The notes beneath the pieces are model-generated. The model was not told where the DNA came from and ran no database searches. It was given only the letters and a program-made list of their open reading frames with translations. 59,074 bases of DNA from an uncultured Chloroflexota bacterium (GTDB lineage: Bacteria > Chloroflexota > Limnocylindria > Limnocylindrales > CSP1-4), in the NCBI GenBank assembly GCA_903822495.1, contig CAIJPD010000068.1, forward strand, positions 1 to 59,074. Direction: 5' to 3'. Every line of letters starts with the position of its first letter. The stretch's first letter is position 1. This document shows, piece after piece, positions 25,606 to 38,854 of the stretch. The position numbers and the translations under genes were made by a program.

Positions 25606-26394
25606 ATGCTGCCCAAGGAAGGTGCCCGTCCCGAGCCCGTCCCCACCCCGATCTGGCGGGCGCACATCGGCTGGATCAAGCCCGGCCCCGTGAGCAAGAC
25701 CATCGACCAGTTCTTTGGCCTCACGCCGCCGGACGTCAACATCGTCATCAGCACCACGATGTGGTCACTCAAGATGACCAACCAGCAGCAGTTCGATCCG
25801 GCCTCCATCAAGGACGGCCAGGCCACGATGCTCGCCATGGTCCGCGACCTGATGGCCTACGAGGCCATGGACTTCCTGGCCGTAACGGGCGACCTGGTGC
25901 AGTGCGCCCTGGGCATGGACTGGAACCACGGCATGCGGGCCGCGGTGGAGGACGCGAGCGGGCGGCCCGCGGCGACGGCCATGACGGCCGCGGTGGATGC
26001 CCTCCGCGAGGTCGGGGCCAGCCGGGTTGCCATCGCCACGCCGGTCTCGGACGTCAAGAACGCCGCGGTGAAGGCATATCTCGAGGCGGCGGGCTTCGCC
26101 GTCGTGGGCGTCGGTGGCATCGCGACCCAGAGCAGCCACGACATCCGGTCGCTGCCGCTGACGGCCCCGTATGACATGGCCCGCCGCGTGTTCGAGGCGT
26201 CGCCCGGCGCGGACGCCATCTACCTGCCGTCGTTGACCTGGCGCGCGACGGAGTTTGCCGCCCGGCTGGAGCACGAGCTTGGGGTGCCGGTCGTGACGCT
26301 CTACAACAGCCTCATCTGGCGGTCCCTGACCGCGATCCGCTACCCGACGCCGATCCGCGGGTTTGGCGGCCTGCTGGAGCGCATCGGGGGCTGA
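25606..26394 (+). CDS. Asp/Glu racemase-fold protein (maleate isomerase / arylmalonate decarboxylase superfamily)
   Basis: 262 aa, superfamily pattern throughout: VNIVISTTMWSLKM, ALREVGASRVAIATPVSD, VKAYLEAAGFAVVGVGGI, GADAIYLPSLTWRATEF, LEHELGVPVVTLYNSLIWRS. Members use one or two cysteines at fixed places. Here the first position seems to be Gly (AVTGDLVQCALG, with a Cys five residues later) and the second lies in LPSLTWRA with no Cys. The reaction is therefore uncertain. GGAGG lies 10 bases before the ATG. It follows the membrane protein closely. Confidence 0.75.
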   Translation: MLPKEGARPEPVPTPIWRAHIGWIKPGPVSKTIDQFFGLTPPDVNIVISTTMWSLKMTNQQQFDPASIKDGQATMLAMVRDLMAYEAMDFLAVTGDLVQCALGMDWNHGMRAAVEDASGRPAATAMTAAVDALREVGASRVAIATPVSDVKNAAVKAYLEAAGFAVVGVGGIATQSSHDIRSLPLTAPYDMARRVFEASPGADAIYLPSLTWRATEFAARLEHELGVPVVTLYNSLIWRSLTAIRYPTPIRGFGGLLERIGG

Positions 26395-26512
26395 CGACGG
26401 CCCGGGCGGGGACGCCCGCCGCGGAGTGTCGGGCGGCCGAACCGCCGATGCGCGGCTCGTGAGATCGCGTGGCCGCCGGGCGTGTCGACGCGGTACCCCT
26501 CGGACGCCGGCA

Positions 26513-27655
26513 ATGAGCCATCCTGTGCGCATGGCCATCCTCGAACCCGCCGCCCTGATCCCGCTCGGCTGGAGCGAGCAGTTCGCCGCTGCCTTCGCGC
26601 TCCTCCAGGAGGCCGCATGGGAGCCCGGGCGCGCGGTGGCCGTCCATCGCGGGGGCACGGTCGTCCGCACGGCAGGGGGCGAGGTCCTCGCGGGCCTCAC
26701 CAGGCGGCTTCGCGGCCCGGGCAGCAAGGACGAGGGTCGCCCGACCGTGGGCGACTGGGTCGCGATCAACCAGCCCGCCGGGGACAGCGCCGTGATCGAG
26801 GCCGTCCTCCCCCGCTCCAGCGCGCTGGTTCGCACCATCCGGACCGGCGGCCGGGGATCCAGGGTCAGCCCAAGCTCGCGCCAGGTGCTGGCCGCCAACA
26901 TGGATGTCGCCTTCGTCGTTGATTCGTTCGAGTCCGGCCCCAACCTGCGCCGCCTGGAGCGCTATCTCACCCTCGCCTGGTCGAGTGACGCGCAGCCGGT
27001 CGTCGTGCTGAACAAGGCGGACCTGGTCCCGGGCGGGGATGCGGCCGTGGACGAGATCCTCCAGGCCGTCATGGCCATCGCACCCGGAGTGGTCGTCCTC
27101 ACGAGCAGCGCGCTCTCGGGCGACGGGATCGCTGCGATCGAGGCCGTCATCGGCGCGGGCCGGACCGCCGTGGTGGTCGGCCCATCAGGGGTCGGCAAGT
27201 CCACGATCGTCAACCGGCTGCTGGGCGAGGTGCGCCAGGCGACGGGACACGTCCGGCTGGACGATGGGCGAGGGCGGCACACGACCACGATCCGCCAGCT
27301 CTTCGTCCTCCCCGGCGGCGGGCTGGTCATCGACACGCCGGGCATCCGGAGCCTTGAGCTCGCCGCGGACGCGTCGGCGATCGATCTCGCGTTCAGCGAC
27401 GTGGCGGCCATCGCCGTGGACTGCCGGTTTGCCGACTGCCAGCACGGCGAGGAGCCCGGCTGCGCGCTGCGGGCCGCCGTGCGGGAGGGTCGGCTCCCGG
27501 CCGAGCGGCTGGCCAACGCCCTGCTGCTGGAAGCGGAATCCCGCCGCCGCGACGCCGAGGAGGTGGTGGCCATTCGCGACCAGCGCCGCAAGGGTCGGAC
27601 GATCGTCCACGCCGTCCGGCAGCACTACCAGCGAGGGCCACGGGACGGCCGGTAG
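26513..27655 (+). CDS. rsgA: RsgA, ribosome small-subunit-dependent GTPase
   Basis: Circularly permuted GTPase that helps mature the 30S subunit. 380 aa: N-terminal OB-fold (RPTVGDWVAIN), G4 first (VVLNKADLV), then SSALSGDG, G1 (GPSGVGKST), the RGRHTTT switch region and G3 (VIDTPGIR). The C-terminal zinc site is CRFADCQHGEEPGC. Start: ATG at 26513 (MSHPV) or the in-frame ATG at 26531 (MAILEP); frames further upstream overlap the previous gene. No clear Shine-Dalgarno. Confidence 0.93.
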   Translation: MSHPVRMAILEPAALIPLGWSEQFAAAFALLQEAAWEPGRAVAVHRGGTVVRTAGGEVLAGLTRRLRGPGSKDEGRPTVGDWVAINQPAGDSAVIEAVLPRSSALVRTIRTGGRGSRVSPSSRQVLAANMDVAFVVDSFESGPNLRRLERYLTLAWSSDAQPVVVLNKADLVPGGDAAVDEILQAVMAIAPGVVVLTSSALSGDGIAAIEAVIGAGRTAVVVGPSGVGKSTIVNRLLGEVRQATGHVRLDDGRGRHTTTIRQLFVLPGGGLVIDTPGIRSLELAADASAIDLAFSDVAAIAVDCRFADCQHGEEPGCALRAAVREGRLPAERLANALLLEAESRRRDAEEVVAIRDQRRKGRTIVHAVRQHYQRGPRDGR

Positions 27656-27664
27656 GGTCCTCGA

Positions 27665-27700
27665 GGCCCTATGGCCCTTGGCGCCGGGAGCCATAGGGCC
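27665..27700. terminator. Perfect 11-bp hairpin after rsgA
   Basis: GGCCCTATGGC (27665-27675) pairs with GCCATAGGGCC (27690-27700) across a 14-base loop, 9 bases after the rsgA stop. No U-tract. It contains an ATG that could otherwise be mistaken for the start of the next gene. Confidence 0.55.
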
Positions 27701-27712
27701 CAGCCTGATGGC

Positions 27713-28666
27713 ATGGCTCCGGGCGGACGCATCCAGGGATCGACGGCGGGGGGTGCCATCGGCATCGCCGCCCTGGGCGCACTGCTCTCCGTCCTGATCA
27801 TCTATCCCTTCAACGCGGCGGTGATCCCGGCGCTCGGCAACCCCGGCGCCCTGCTCCTCACCGTGCCGGCCGAGCGGATCCTCACGGCGGCCGGGCTGGC
27901 GTGGCTGGCCTGGACCACACCGGCGTCAATCTCGAGCAAGAGCGCGGGCCTCCGGTTGGGGGCGGTGGCCGGCCTCGCCTTCGGCCTCGTGGAGACAGTC
28001 ATCGGGGGCTCCGGGGCACTGGGGCTGCTGTTCTCCACCCCGCTCCACATGATCGTCGCGGCGCTGGTCGGAATCGGCGTGGCCTTCGCGGCAGGCCGGC
28101 GACTCGCGGGCGGAACGGCCGTGTCCGCGATCCTCCTGGGCCGGGACACGGTCTCCCTGCTGGTCATCGCGATCGGCTGCCACCTGGCCTACGACCTGGC
28201 CGCCAGCACGACGGGCCTGCTCGGGGTCCTCGTCGGACTTGCGCTTGCGGGCGCGGTCCTGTTCGGGATCTACCGCGAATTGCCGGAGGACCTCCGGGCC
28301 GCGTCGGTGACTGATCCTGTCTCGCTCCTCACCGCGGCGTTTGCGCGCGTCGGTGGCGGGCTCTCGGCCGGCACGCGAGCGGGTGGCGTTGCATTGCCGC
28401 TGCCAGGCCACACGGCCGGTGGCGTTCCGGTGACCGCGCCGCAGGGTCCGGCGTCCAGTGGCGCGCGGGCGCCCGCGACGGCGCCAGCACCGGGATGGGC
28501 GCCATCGGGCGTGCCCGCAGGACCGGCGCCCGCAGGACCGGCGCCGGCCGCGCCGCCGGTCAGGCGACAGGTCCGCTTCTGCTCCGGCTGCGGCGCCGGC
28601 GTGACGGCCGGGGATGCCTTCTGTGCCCGTTGTGGCGCACCGATCGAGAGCGAGGCAGTGCGATGA
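27713..28666 (+). CDS. Membrane protein with C-terminal zinc ribbon
   Basis: About 317 aa, function unknown. Seven or so TM helices fill residues 8-200 (GIAALGALLSVLIIYPF, LRLGAVAGLAFGLVETVIGG, LLGVLVGLALAGAVLFG). A Pro/Ala/Gly-rich linker follows, then a four-Cys zinc ribbon (RFCSGCGAGV...FCARCGAP). A glutamate in GLVETV and histidines in TPLHMIV and GCHLAYDL vaguely recall PrsW-type membrane proteases, too weak to assign. The ATG at 27713 is chosen because the earlier ATG at 27671 lies inside a hairpin. It overlaps the next gene by 4 bases. Confidence 0.65.
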   Translation: MAPGGRIQGSTAGGAIGIAALGALLSVLIIYPFNAAVIPALGNPGALLLTVPAERILTAAGLAWLAWTTPASISSKSAGLRLGAVAGLAFGLVETVIGGSGALGLLFSTPLHMIVAALVGIGVAFAAGRRLAGGTAVSAILLGRDTVSLLVIAIGCHLAYDLAASTTGLLGVLVGLALAGAVLFGIYRELPEDLRAASVTDPVSLLTAAFARVGGGLSAGTRAGGVALPLPGHTAGGVPVTAPQGPASSGARAPATAPAPGWAPSGVPAGPAPAGPAPAAPPVRRQVRFCSGCGAGVTAGDAFCARCGAPIESEAVR

Positions 28667-29274
28667 TCGACGAACGCTTCTGTCCCAAGTGCGGCGGCCA
28701 GCGGAAGGCCGGCGCGGCGTTCTGCGCCTACTGCGGAACGGGCTTCGCGGCCATGGCTTCGGCCACGGCTTGGGCCCCGGCTCCGGTCGCCGGCGCCCCG
28801 ACCCCCGCACTGGTTGCCCCAACGGTGGCCACCGGCGCTCCGGCCGCAGCCGCGTCAGCAGGTCCGGCGGCTGCCCCATCCTCCAACCCGGCCAGGCCGA
28901 CGGGGATCACCGTCCTGGCCATCCTCGCGGCGATCGGCGGGGTCCTGAGCGTGCTCGGCGGCCTGCAGCTCGCGGGCGTCGGCGGTGAGCTTGCCGGCTT
29001 TGGGCTTCTCTACCTGGCCCTGGGGGCCGCGGACCTGGGGGTCGCCTGGGGCTGCTGGATGCTCCGGCCGTGGGCTTGGCAGGCCGGCATGGTGGTGTGC
29101 GGCGCCCAGGCTGGGCTGGCCATGATCGGGCTGCTGAACGGCGACGTCGGCGGCGGGCTGATCAGCCTGGCCGTGAACGGCACCGTCCTCTACTACCTGG
29201 ACACGGCGGAGGTCCGCCGGGTCTTTGGCAAGGGTCCTTCCAGGATGGGCGGGAAGCGCCTCGTCGGCGGCTGA
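28663..29274 (+). CDS. Small membrane protein with N-terminal zinc ribbon
   Basis: 203 aa, ATG overlapping the previous stop (ATGA). A zinc ribbon opens the protein (RFCPKCGGQRK...FCAYCGTGF, residues 6-30). An Ala/Pro linker leads to about four TM helices (GITVLAILAAIGGVLSVLGG, LYLALGAADLGVAWGCW, GMVVCGAQAGLAMIGLL, ISLAVNGTVLYYLD). A short basic tail follows (VRRVFGKGPSR). Function unknown; likely acts with the preceding gene, whose own zinc ribbon ends just before this start. Confidence 0.7.
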   Translation: MIDERFCPKCGGQRKAGAAFCAYCGTGFAAMASATAWAPAPVAGAPTPALVAPTVATGAPAAAASAGPAAAPSSNPARPTGITVLAILAAIGGVLSVLGGLQLAGVGGELAGFGLLYLALGAADLGVAWGCWMLRPWAWQAGMVVCGAQAGLAMIGLLNGDVGGGLISLAVNGTVLYYLDTAEVRRVFGKGPSRMGGKRLVGG

Positions 29275-29339
29275 CCACCCGCGCCCGGAGCCTCGGCGCC
29301 GATCCCGGCGCGACGGGCCCCGGGCGCCTGGGCATGAAG

Positions 29340-29372
29340 AACGGCCGGGCCCTCGACGAGGGCCCGGCCGTT
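29340..29372. terminator. Bidirectional terminator between convergent genes
   Basis: Perfect 15-bp stem: AACGGCCGGGCCCTC (29340-29354) and its complement (29358-29372) with a 3-base loop. The AA/TT ends give a short T-run in either direction. It lies between the zinc-ribbon protein (plus) and the substrate-binding protein (minus). Confidence 0.8.
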
Positions 29373-29409
29373 GGCTTGTGGTGCCTGCCGGTCGCGACCG
29401 GCGGAGACG

Positions 29410-30507
29410 CTACGGGAAGGCGATCTCGTCGTTGAAGCCCATCGACTTGAGCTTGTCGAGGGGCCCGATGTCGATCACCGACGCGATGTCGACGGCGGCG
29501 ACGCCGGGGTTGATCGTGACCAGCACGTCCTTGTTGAGCTGGAAGTCCGCCGCCGTGAAGCGGAGGCCCTTGTTGCACACGATCTTGATGCACGAATCGA
29601 TCGCTGCCTTGGCGTTGTCGGCCGTCAGCTGCGAGTAGTTCTGGTAGGCCGTGGCCGCGAGCGCGGGCTTGGTGAAGATGACCGCCTCCGCCTCCAGCAT
29701 GGCCGCCAGGTAGCGAAGGATGGTGTTCGGGTTCTTCTTGGCGAAGTCCTTGGTGGTGGTCAGGCCGGCGATCCCGAACTTGACCGGGTTGGTGTCCAGG
29801 TCCACGAGGAGGTTGGCACCCTGAGCGATGACCTTGGCGGCGTTCACGCTCTGCACAGGCGCGGCGGCGACGGAGCCGGCGATCACGGCGGTGATCCGGT
29901 TCGCCTCGTTGCCGATGTTCTGGATCAGGATGTCGGTGGGCTTCAGGTTGAGCCGGGCCAGCGTGGCGAGCACGGCGGCGTGCGAGACGTCGCCCAGCGT
30001 CGAGATCGCGATGGCCTTGCCCTTGAGGTCCGCCGCGGTCTTCACGTCCTTGGCGCCCAGCAGCGAGTAGCTCAGGGCGGACGAGTCGAGAGCAAACGAG
30101 ACCAGCGGGCTGTCCGTCAGCGCGGCCGACATCGCCGTCCCGGCGCTGATGATCCCGAACTGGAGCGCGTTGGAGACCAGGCCCTTGGTGACATCGCCGG
30201 CGCCGCCGGCCATGGAGATGACCTCGACCGTGAGGCCGTACTTCTGGAACAGGCCCAGGTCGCGCGCCAGCGGGCTGAGGAACTGGTTGATGGCCAGGTT
30301 GTTCGACAGGCCGACCGTCAGCTTCGTCGTCTCGGCCGGCGGGAGGGCCACGGGGGTCTTGACCGCGGTCACGCTCGCAGCCGGCGAGCCGGCGGCGGAC
30401 GCCGCGGCGGTGGGAGCCGTGGTGGGAGCGGGCGTGGCCGCCGAGCTACAGGCCGCGACCACCAGGGCCAGGGCGATGACGGGACTGGCCGTTGCGAATC
30501 TGCGCAC
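29410..30507 (-). CDS. ABC transporter substrate-binding lipoprotein, NMT1/SsuA-like
   Basis: Extracytoplasmic solute receptor, 365 aa. GTG start at 30507 with AGGAGG 7 bases before it. Lipoprotein signal with lipobox VVAAC (C20), Ala/Thr/Pro linker, then the type-2 periplasmic binding fold of the nitrate/sulfonate/taurine/thiamine-precursor group: [65 protein letters not shown]. No permease or ATPase gene lies next to it, so the transporter is split or the protein works alone. Ligand unknown. Confidence 0.88.
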   Translation of the reverse strand: MRRFATASPVIALALVVAACSSAATPAPTTAPTAAASAAGSPAASVTAVKTPVALPPAETTKLTVGLSNNLAINQFLSPLARDLGLFQKYGLTVEVISMAGGAGDVTKGLVSNALQFGIISAGTAMSAALTDSPLVSFALDSSALSYSLLGAKDVKTAADLKGKAIAISTLGDVSHAAVLATLARLNLKPTDILIQNIGNEANRITAVIAGSVAAAPVQSVNAAKVIAQGANLLVDLDTNPVKFGIAGLTTTKDFAKKNPNTILRYLAAMLEAEAVIFTKPALAATAYQNYSQLTADNAKAAIDSCIKIVCNKGLRFTAADFQLNKDVLVTINPGVAAVDIASVIDIGPLDKLKSMGFNDEIAFP

Positions 30508-30766
30508 CGAGACCTCCTGGAGCCAAGCCTTGAAGACGGGCCGGCGCACAGTATGCGATGTCCATGGGCGCCTCACCAGACCATGCAGGAGCCGGGCGAA
30601 CCGATCTGGCACCCACCCGCGCGGCGAACAGCACGAGTCCCGGCACCACGATCGCGTCGTGGGCGTACCCGTATCGCAACCCAACGGCCTCCCGCCCGCG
30701 ACGACACCGGCGGCGCCCCGTCGCCACAATTCGAGCAGACCCGGCATCAGCGGTGGGAGTCCAGGC

Positions 30767-35397
<4,631 letters not shown>

Positions 35398-35398
<1 letters not shown>

Positions 35399-36879
35399 TG
35401 GGCAAGCCCACCGGCTTCCTCGAGTGGTCCCGCCAGCCCGCGGCCAACCGGCCGCCGCTCGAGCGGATCAAGGACTGGAACGAGGACCCGCACCACCTCC
35501 CCCAGCTGGAGATGGTCCAGCAGGCCGGCCGCTGCATGGACTGTGGCGTGCCGTACTGCCACACGGGCCAGCTCATCAGCGGCATGGCGGCCGGCTGCCC
35601 CATCAACAACCTGATCCCCGAGTGGAACGACCTGGTCTACCGGGGCCAGTGGAAGGAGGCGATCGTCCGCCTCCACGCCACCAACAACTTCCCGGAGTTC
35701 ACGGGGCGAGTCTGCCCCGCCCCGTGCGAGGGTTCGTGCACCGTGGGCCTGAACGGCTCGCCGGTGACCATCAAGGCCATCGAGGCGGAGATCGCCGACC
35801 GGGCCTGGGAGAGCGGCTGGATCACGCCCCGGCCGCCGACCGCCCGGACCGGGAGGCGGGTGGCGGTCATCGGCAGCGGACCGTCCGGGCTCGCCTGCGC
35901 CGATCAGCTCAACCGGGCGGGCCACCTGGTCACCGTCTACGAGCGGGCCGGCCGAATCGGCGGCCTGCTGATGTACGGCATCCCCAACATGAAGCTGGAC
36001 AAGGACGTGGTGGAGCGCCGGACGCGGCTGATGGCCGAGGAGGGCGTCTCGTTCGTCACCGGCGTCACGGTGGGGGCGGACGTCACGGCGCAGGAGCTCC
36101 ACAACGAGTTCGACGCCGTGGTGCTGGCCACCGGGGCCACCGCGGCACGTGACCTGCTGGTCCCGGGCCGGGAGCTGGCGGGCGTCCACCTGGCCATGAG
36201 CTTCCTGCGCGGCAATACGCGGCGGCTCCTGGACGGGGGCGCATCGGCGGAGGCGCCGATCGACGCCCGGGGCAAGCACGTCGTGGTCATCGGCGGCGGC
36301 GACACCGGAACGGATTGCGTGGGCACCAGCATCCGGCAGGGCGCGCTCAGCGTCCGCCAGCTGGAGATCATGCCCCGGCCCCCGGAGCAGCGCGCCGCGG
36401 ACAACCCCTGGCCGGAGTGGCCCAAGGTCTACAAGCTGGACTACGGCCAGGAGGAGGCCCGCGCGCTGTGGGGCGAGGACCCGCGCCGCTACCTGACCAC
36501 CACGCGGCGGTTCATCGGCCGCAGCGAGCACGTCACGGGCATCGAGATCTGCGACGTGGCCTGGGGCAAGGGAGCGGACGGACGCTTCGAGATGCGCGAG
36601 GTCGCGGGAAGCACGCAGGTGATCCCCGCGGACCTGGTGCTGCTGGCGATGGGCTTTCTGGGCCCGGAGCAGGCGCTGCCCAAGCAGTTTGGCTGCGACC
36701 TGGATCCGCGCGGGAACATCCGGGCCGGTATCGACAAGATGACGTCGGTCCCCGGGGTCTTCACGGCGGGTGATGCAACCCGCGGCCAGTCGCTGGTGGT
36801 CTGGGCGATCAAGGAGGGCCGCCAGGCGGCCCACGGGGTCGACAAGTACCTGATGCGCGAGAGCATCCTCCCCGAATAG
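35398..36879 (+). CDS. gltD: Glutamate synthase small (beta) subunit
   Basis: NADPH-oxidising flavoprotein that feeds electrons to GltB. 493 aa. N-terminal 4Fe-4S cysteines (CMDCGVPYC near residue 46, GCPINNLIPEW, CPAPCEGSC). FAD-binding GSGPSGLACAD near 160 and NADPH-binding GGGDTGTDCVG near 300; the C-terminal FAD motif is GVFTAGDATRGQSLVVWAI. Start ATG overlaps the gltB stop by one base, giving coupled, stoichiometric synthesis. Confidence 0.97.
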
Positions 36880-36883
36880 CCGG

Positions 36884-36908
36884 GCAGGCCGCTCAGGCGG
36901 CGGCCTGC
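36884..36908. terminator. Hairpin between gltD and the convergent PH-like gene
   Basis: GCAGGCCGC (36884-36892) and GCGGCCTGC (36900-36908), 9-bp perfect stem with a 7-base loop, 5 bases past the gltD stop. No U-tract. Confidence 0.6.
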
Positions 36909-36951
36909 GTCGTCGCGCTCTGCGTGGTTCCGGCGGCCTGCGTGCCCTGGC

Positions 36952-37437
36952 CTACGCGCGGACTGCGCCGAATGCGCGGTCCGCGATGGCACGGGCCTCG
37001 TCGCGGCCGGGCATCTCGGAGTCCGTGTCCAGCTGGAGCTTGCGCGTCGGCGTGTGGATCCGGATCCGCAGGTAATGCTGGTCGATCTCGTTCTTCTCGC
37101 GCTCTTCGCGGTCGATTTCGAGCTTGCGGACCTCAGCCAGGGCGATCGACTCGTTGCCGTGCGTCTCGGTCACGATCGCGTCCGGATCCATGGCCAGGTA
37201 CCGCTCGGCCACCGTGAAGCCCGCCTTGATCTGGGCGCCCCATTGGCCAAAGAAGCCCTTGCCCTCGGCCTTCGCCTCCGCCCGCGCTTCTTCGATCGCG
37301 GCGGTCACGATCGCGTTTGTCAACTCCGCCAGGATGATCCGGTGGCTGGTGAACACGACGGTGTAGGCCTTGCTGGAGAAGAGCCCCGTCTTCATCCTGG
37401 CCACGGGGATGTAACCGATAACCTGCTCGCCGTCCAC
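36952..37437 (-). CDS. Small PH-like-domain protein, function unknown
   Basis: 161 aa from the GTG at 37437, with GGAGG about 7 bases before it. The N-terminal part resembles bacterial PH-type domains (VIGYIPVARMKTGLFSSKAY, VVFTSHRIILAEL). A charged helical insert follows (about 45-85, EEARAEAKAEGKGFFGQWG), then beta strands (IALAEVRKLEIDREER, LRIRIHTPTRKLQLDTDSE). No signal or TM segment. The frame continues upstream to 37647 without homology or a ribosome site, so the GTG is preferred. Confidence 0.7.
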   Translation of the reverse strand: MDGEQVIGYIPVARMKTGLFSSKAYTVVFTSHRIILAELTNAIVTAAIEEARAEAKAEGKGFFGQWGAQIKAGFTVAERYLAMDPDAIVTETHGNESIALAEVRKLEIDREEREKNEIDQHYLRIRIHTPTRKLQLDTDSEMPGRDEARAIADRAFGAVRA

Positions 37438-37649
37438 GCCGTGCCTCCGTCTGACAGAGTGCCGCACCAGTTGGTCGCGGGACGCGGTGGGTGCCGGGAC
37501 GGATTGGCCGCCCCAAGCTTCATGCTGCCAGCATCCGTCGGTGCCCGACCCCGGGACAGGGCCGGCTGTCCCGAACTGGACGGCCACCCGGCCGGCAGGC
37601 CGGTGCGGTCGCGGCAGGAGCGCCGGCGCGTGCCGACCATCGGTCATGC

Positions 37650-37712
37650 ATCGGCGCCCGGTGGCCTCGCGTCAGCGCCCGGTGGTCTCGCGTCAGCGCC
37701 CGGTGGTCTCGC
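37650..37712. repeat. Three tandem 21-base repeats over the 3' end of the LLM gene
   Basis: Copies at 37650-37670, 37671-37691 and 37692-37712. The last two are identical (GTCAGCGCCCGGTGGTCTCGC); the first differs at a few bases. The stop codon of the minus-strand oxidoreductase lies in the 37692-37712 copy, so the end of the gene (RETTGR-stop) has been duplicated downstream. Confidence 0.85.
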
Positions 37713-38631
37713 GCAGGGCCGCCGCCAGCTCGCGGTAGGCGGCTTCGCCCGGGTCGGCCGTCGAGTCCGTGCGGATCATGAGCCCAACCTGGTCGGCGCC
37801 GGCATCGAGGTGCGCCCGAGTGCGTCGGACCAGCGCGTCCACGTCGCCCCAGGCGACCAGCGCGTCCATGAGCCGGTCGCTCCCCTGCCCGGCCAGGTCC
37901 GCATCCCCAAACCCAAAGCGCGCCAGGTTGGCCCGGTGATGCGGCATGGTCAGGTAGTGGACGGCAAACGACCGTGCGATCCGACGTGCGCGATCCGCGT
38001 CCGTGGTGAGCACCATCGGCTGCGCGATCCCCAGCCACGGCGTCCCACCCATGACCCTGCGCGCGAAGGCGGTGTGCTCCACGGGGGCGAAGAACGGGTG
38101 GGCGCCGTCGGTCCGCTCCGCGGCCAGCTCCAGCATGCGCCGGTTGATGGCGGCCAGCACCAGGGGGACCGGGCGGCTGGGCGCAGGCCCGGCGTACGGC
38201 GCGGCGGCCATGCCATCCAGGTAGGCGCGCATGGTCGCAACGGGCTTCCCATACGTCCCGCCGCGCAGCGTCACGGTCCGCTCCGAGCTGACACCCAGCC
38301 CCAGCACGAACCGGCCGGGGTAGGCCTCGCCGAGCGCGCGGGCGCCGTTGGCCATGGCCATGGCGTCTCGGGCGTAGATGTTGGCGATCCCGGTCCCGAC
38401 GGCCAGCCGGGCGTCCGCGGCCAGGACCAGGCCGGCATGGGCGAAGACCTCGCGGCTCCCCATGACCTCCGGGATCCAGGTCATCGGGAGGCCCAGGTCC
38501 GCGAGCGTGGCGACGAATCGTCGCGCGCCGTTGGCCGGCAGGAACTGGAGGCCCCAGGCCCAGGCCGCGACCGGGCCACCGGCGGCGGCCAGCTGGCGTC
38601 CCCCGACGCCCAGCCCGGAGATTCCCGACAT
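37693..38631 (-). CDS. F420-dependent LLM-family oxidoreductase
   Basis: 312 aa luciferase-like monooxygenase (TIM barrel). Pattern: FVATLADLGLPMTWIPEV, VFAHAGLVLAADARLAVGTG, NIYARDAMAMANGARALGEA, GRFVLGLGVSSE, then a C-terminal ADQVGLMIRTDS. Members use coenzyme F420 or FMN; the substrate cannot be told. Start ATG at 38631 with GGAGGTGG before it. Upstream frame to 39051 is noncoding. The 255 bases between it and the PH-like gene hold only the 21-base repeats. Confidence 0.88.
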   Translation of the reverse strand: MSGISGLGVGGRQLAAAGGPVAAWAWGLQFLPANGARRFVATLADLGLPMTWIPEVMGSREVFAHAGLVLAADARLAVGTGIANIYARDAMAMANGARALGEAYPGRFVLGLGVSSERTVTLRGGTYGKPVATMRAYLDGMAAAPYAGPAPSRPVPLVLAAINRRMLELAAERTDGAHPFFAPVEHTAFARRVMGGTPWLGIAQPMVLTTDADRARRIARSFAVHYLTMPHHRANLARFGFGDADLAGQGSDRLMDALVAWGDVDALVRRTRAHLDAGADQVGLMIRTDSTADPGEAAYRELAAALRETTGR

Positions 38632-38732
38632 GCCACCACCTCCGTCCAATGCGATGAAACCGGAAGGATAGCGACCGGGGTCATGCCGCCGGGCCGTACC
38701 AGGCCCTACCTTACAGCCAGCCGAACGGGCCA

Positions 38733-38760
38733 TTGCTGCCGACCCCCGGGTAGCTAGACT
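38733..38760 (+). promoter_or_regulatory. Candidate sigma-70-like promoter upstream of the lipoprotein/two-component cluster
   Basis: TTGCTG (38733-38738), 16-base spacer, TAGACT (38755-38760). It would drive the lipoprotein-regulator-kinase unit with a leader of about 85 bases. Confidence 0.4.
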
Positions 38761-38854
38761 TGGGGCCGCGCGGCGCCGTGCCGTGCCGGTCGGGTGAGGG
38801 TGCGCACCGCGATCCGGCGGCGCCACGACACCAGGATCACACGCAGGGGGCTCG

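Noticed and set aside
27671..27712. Earlier ATG for the zinc-ribbon membrane protein
   Set aside because: It lies inside an 11-bp hairpin that looks like the rsgA terminator; the ATG at 27713 is more plausible.
27713..28666. PrsW-type intramembrane protease
   Set aside because: One Glu and two His in TM segments recall PrsW, but the diagnostic double-Glu motif is not visible.
30149..30766. 206-residue N-terminal extension of GltB
   Set aside because: GltB needs its Cys near the processed N-terminus (C25 from the 30767 start); the extension is antisense to the binding-protein gene.
30508..30766. Riboswitch or small RNA in the gap before gltB
   Set aside because: No conserved riboswitch core or strong hairpin was recognised in these 259 bases; only the two start regions are explained.
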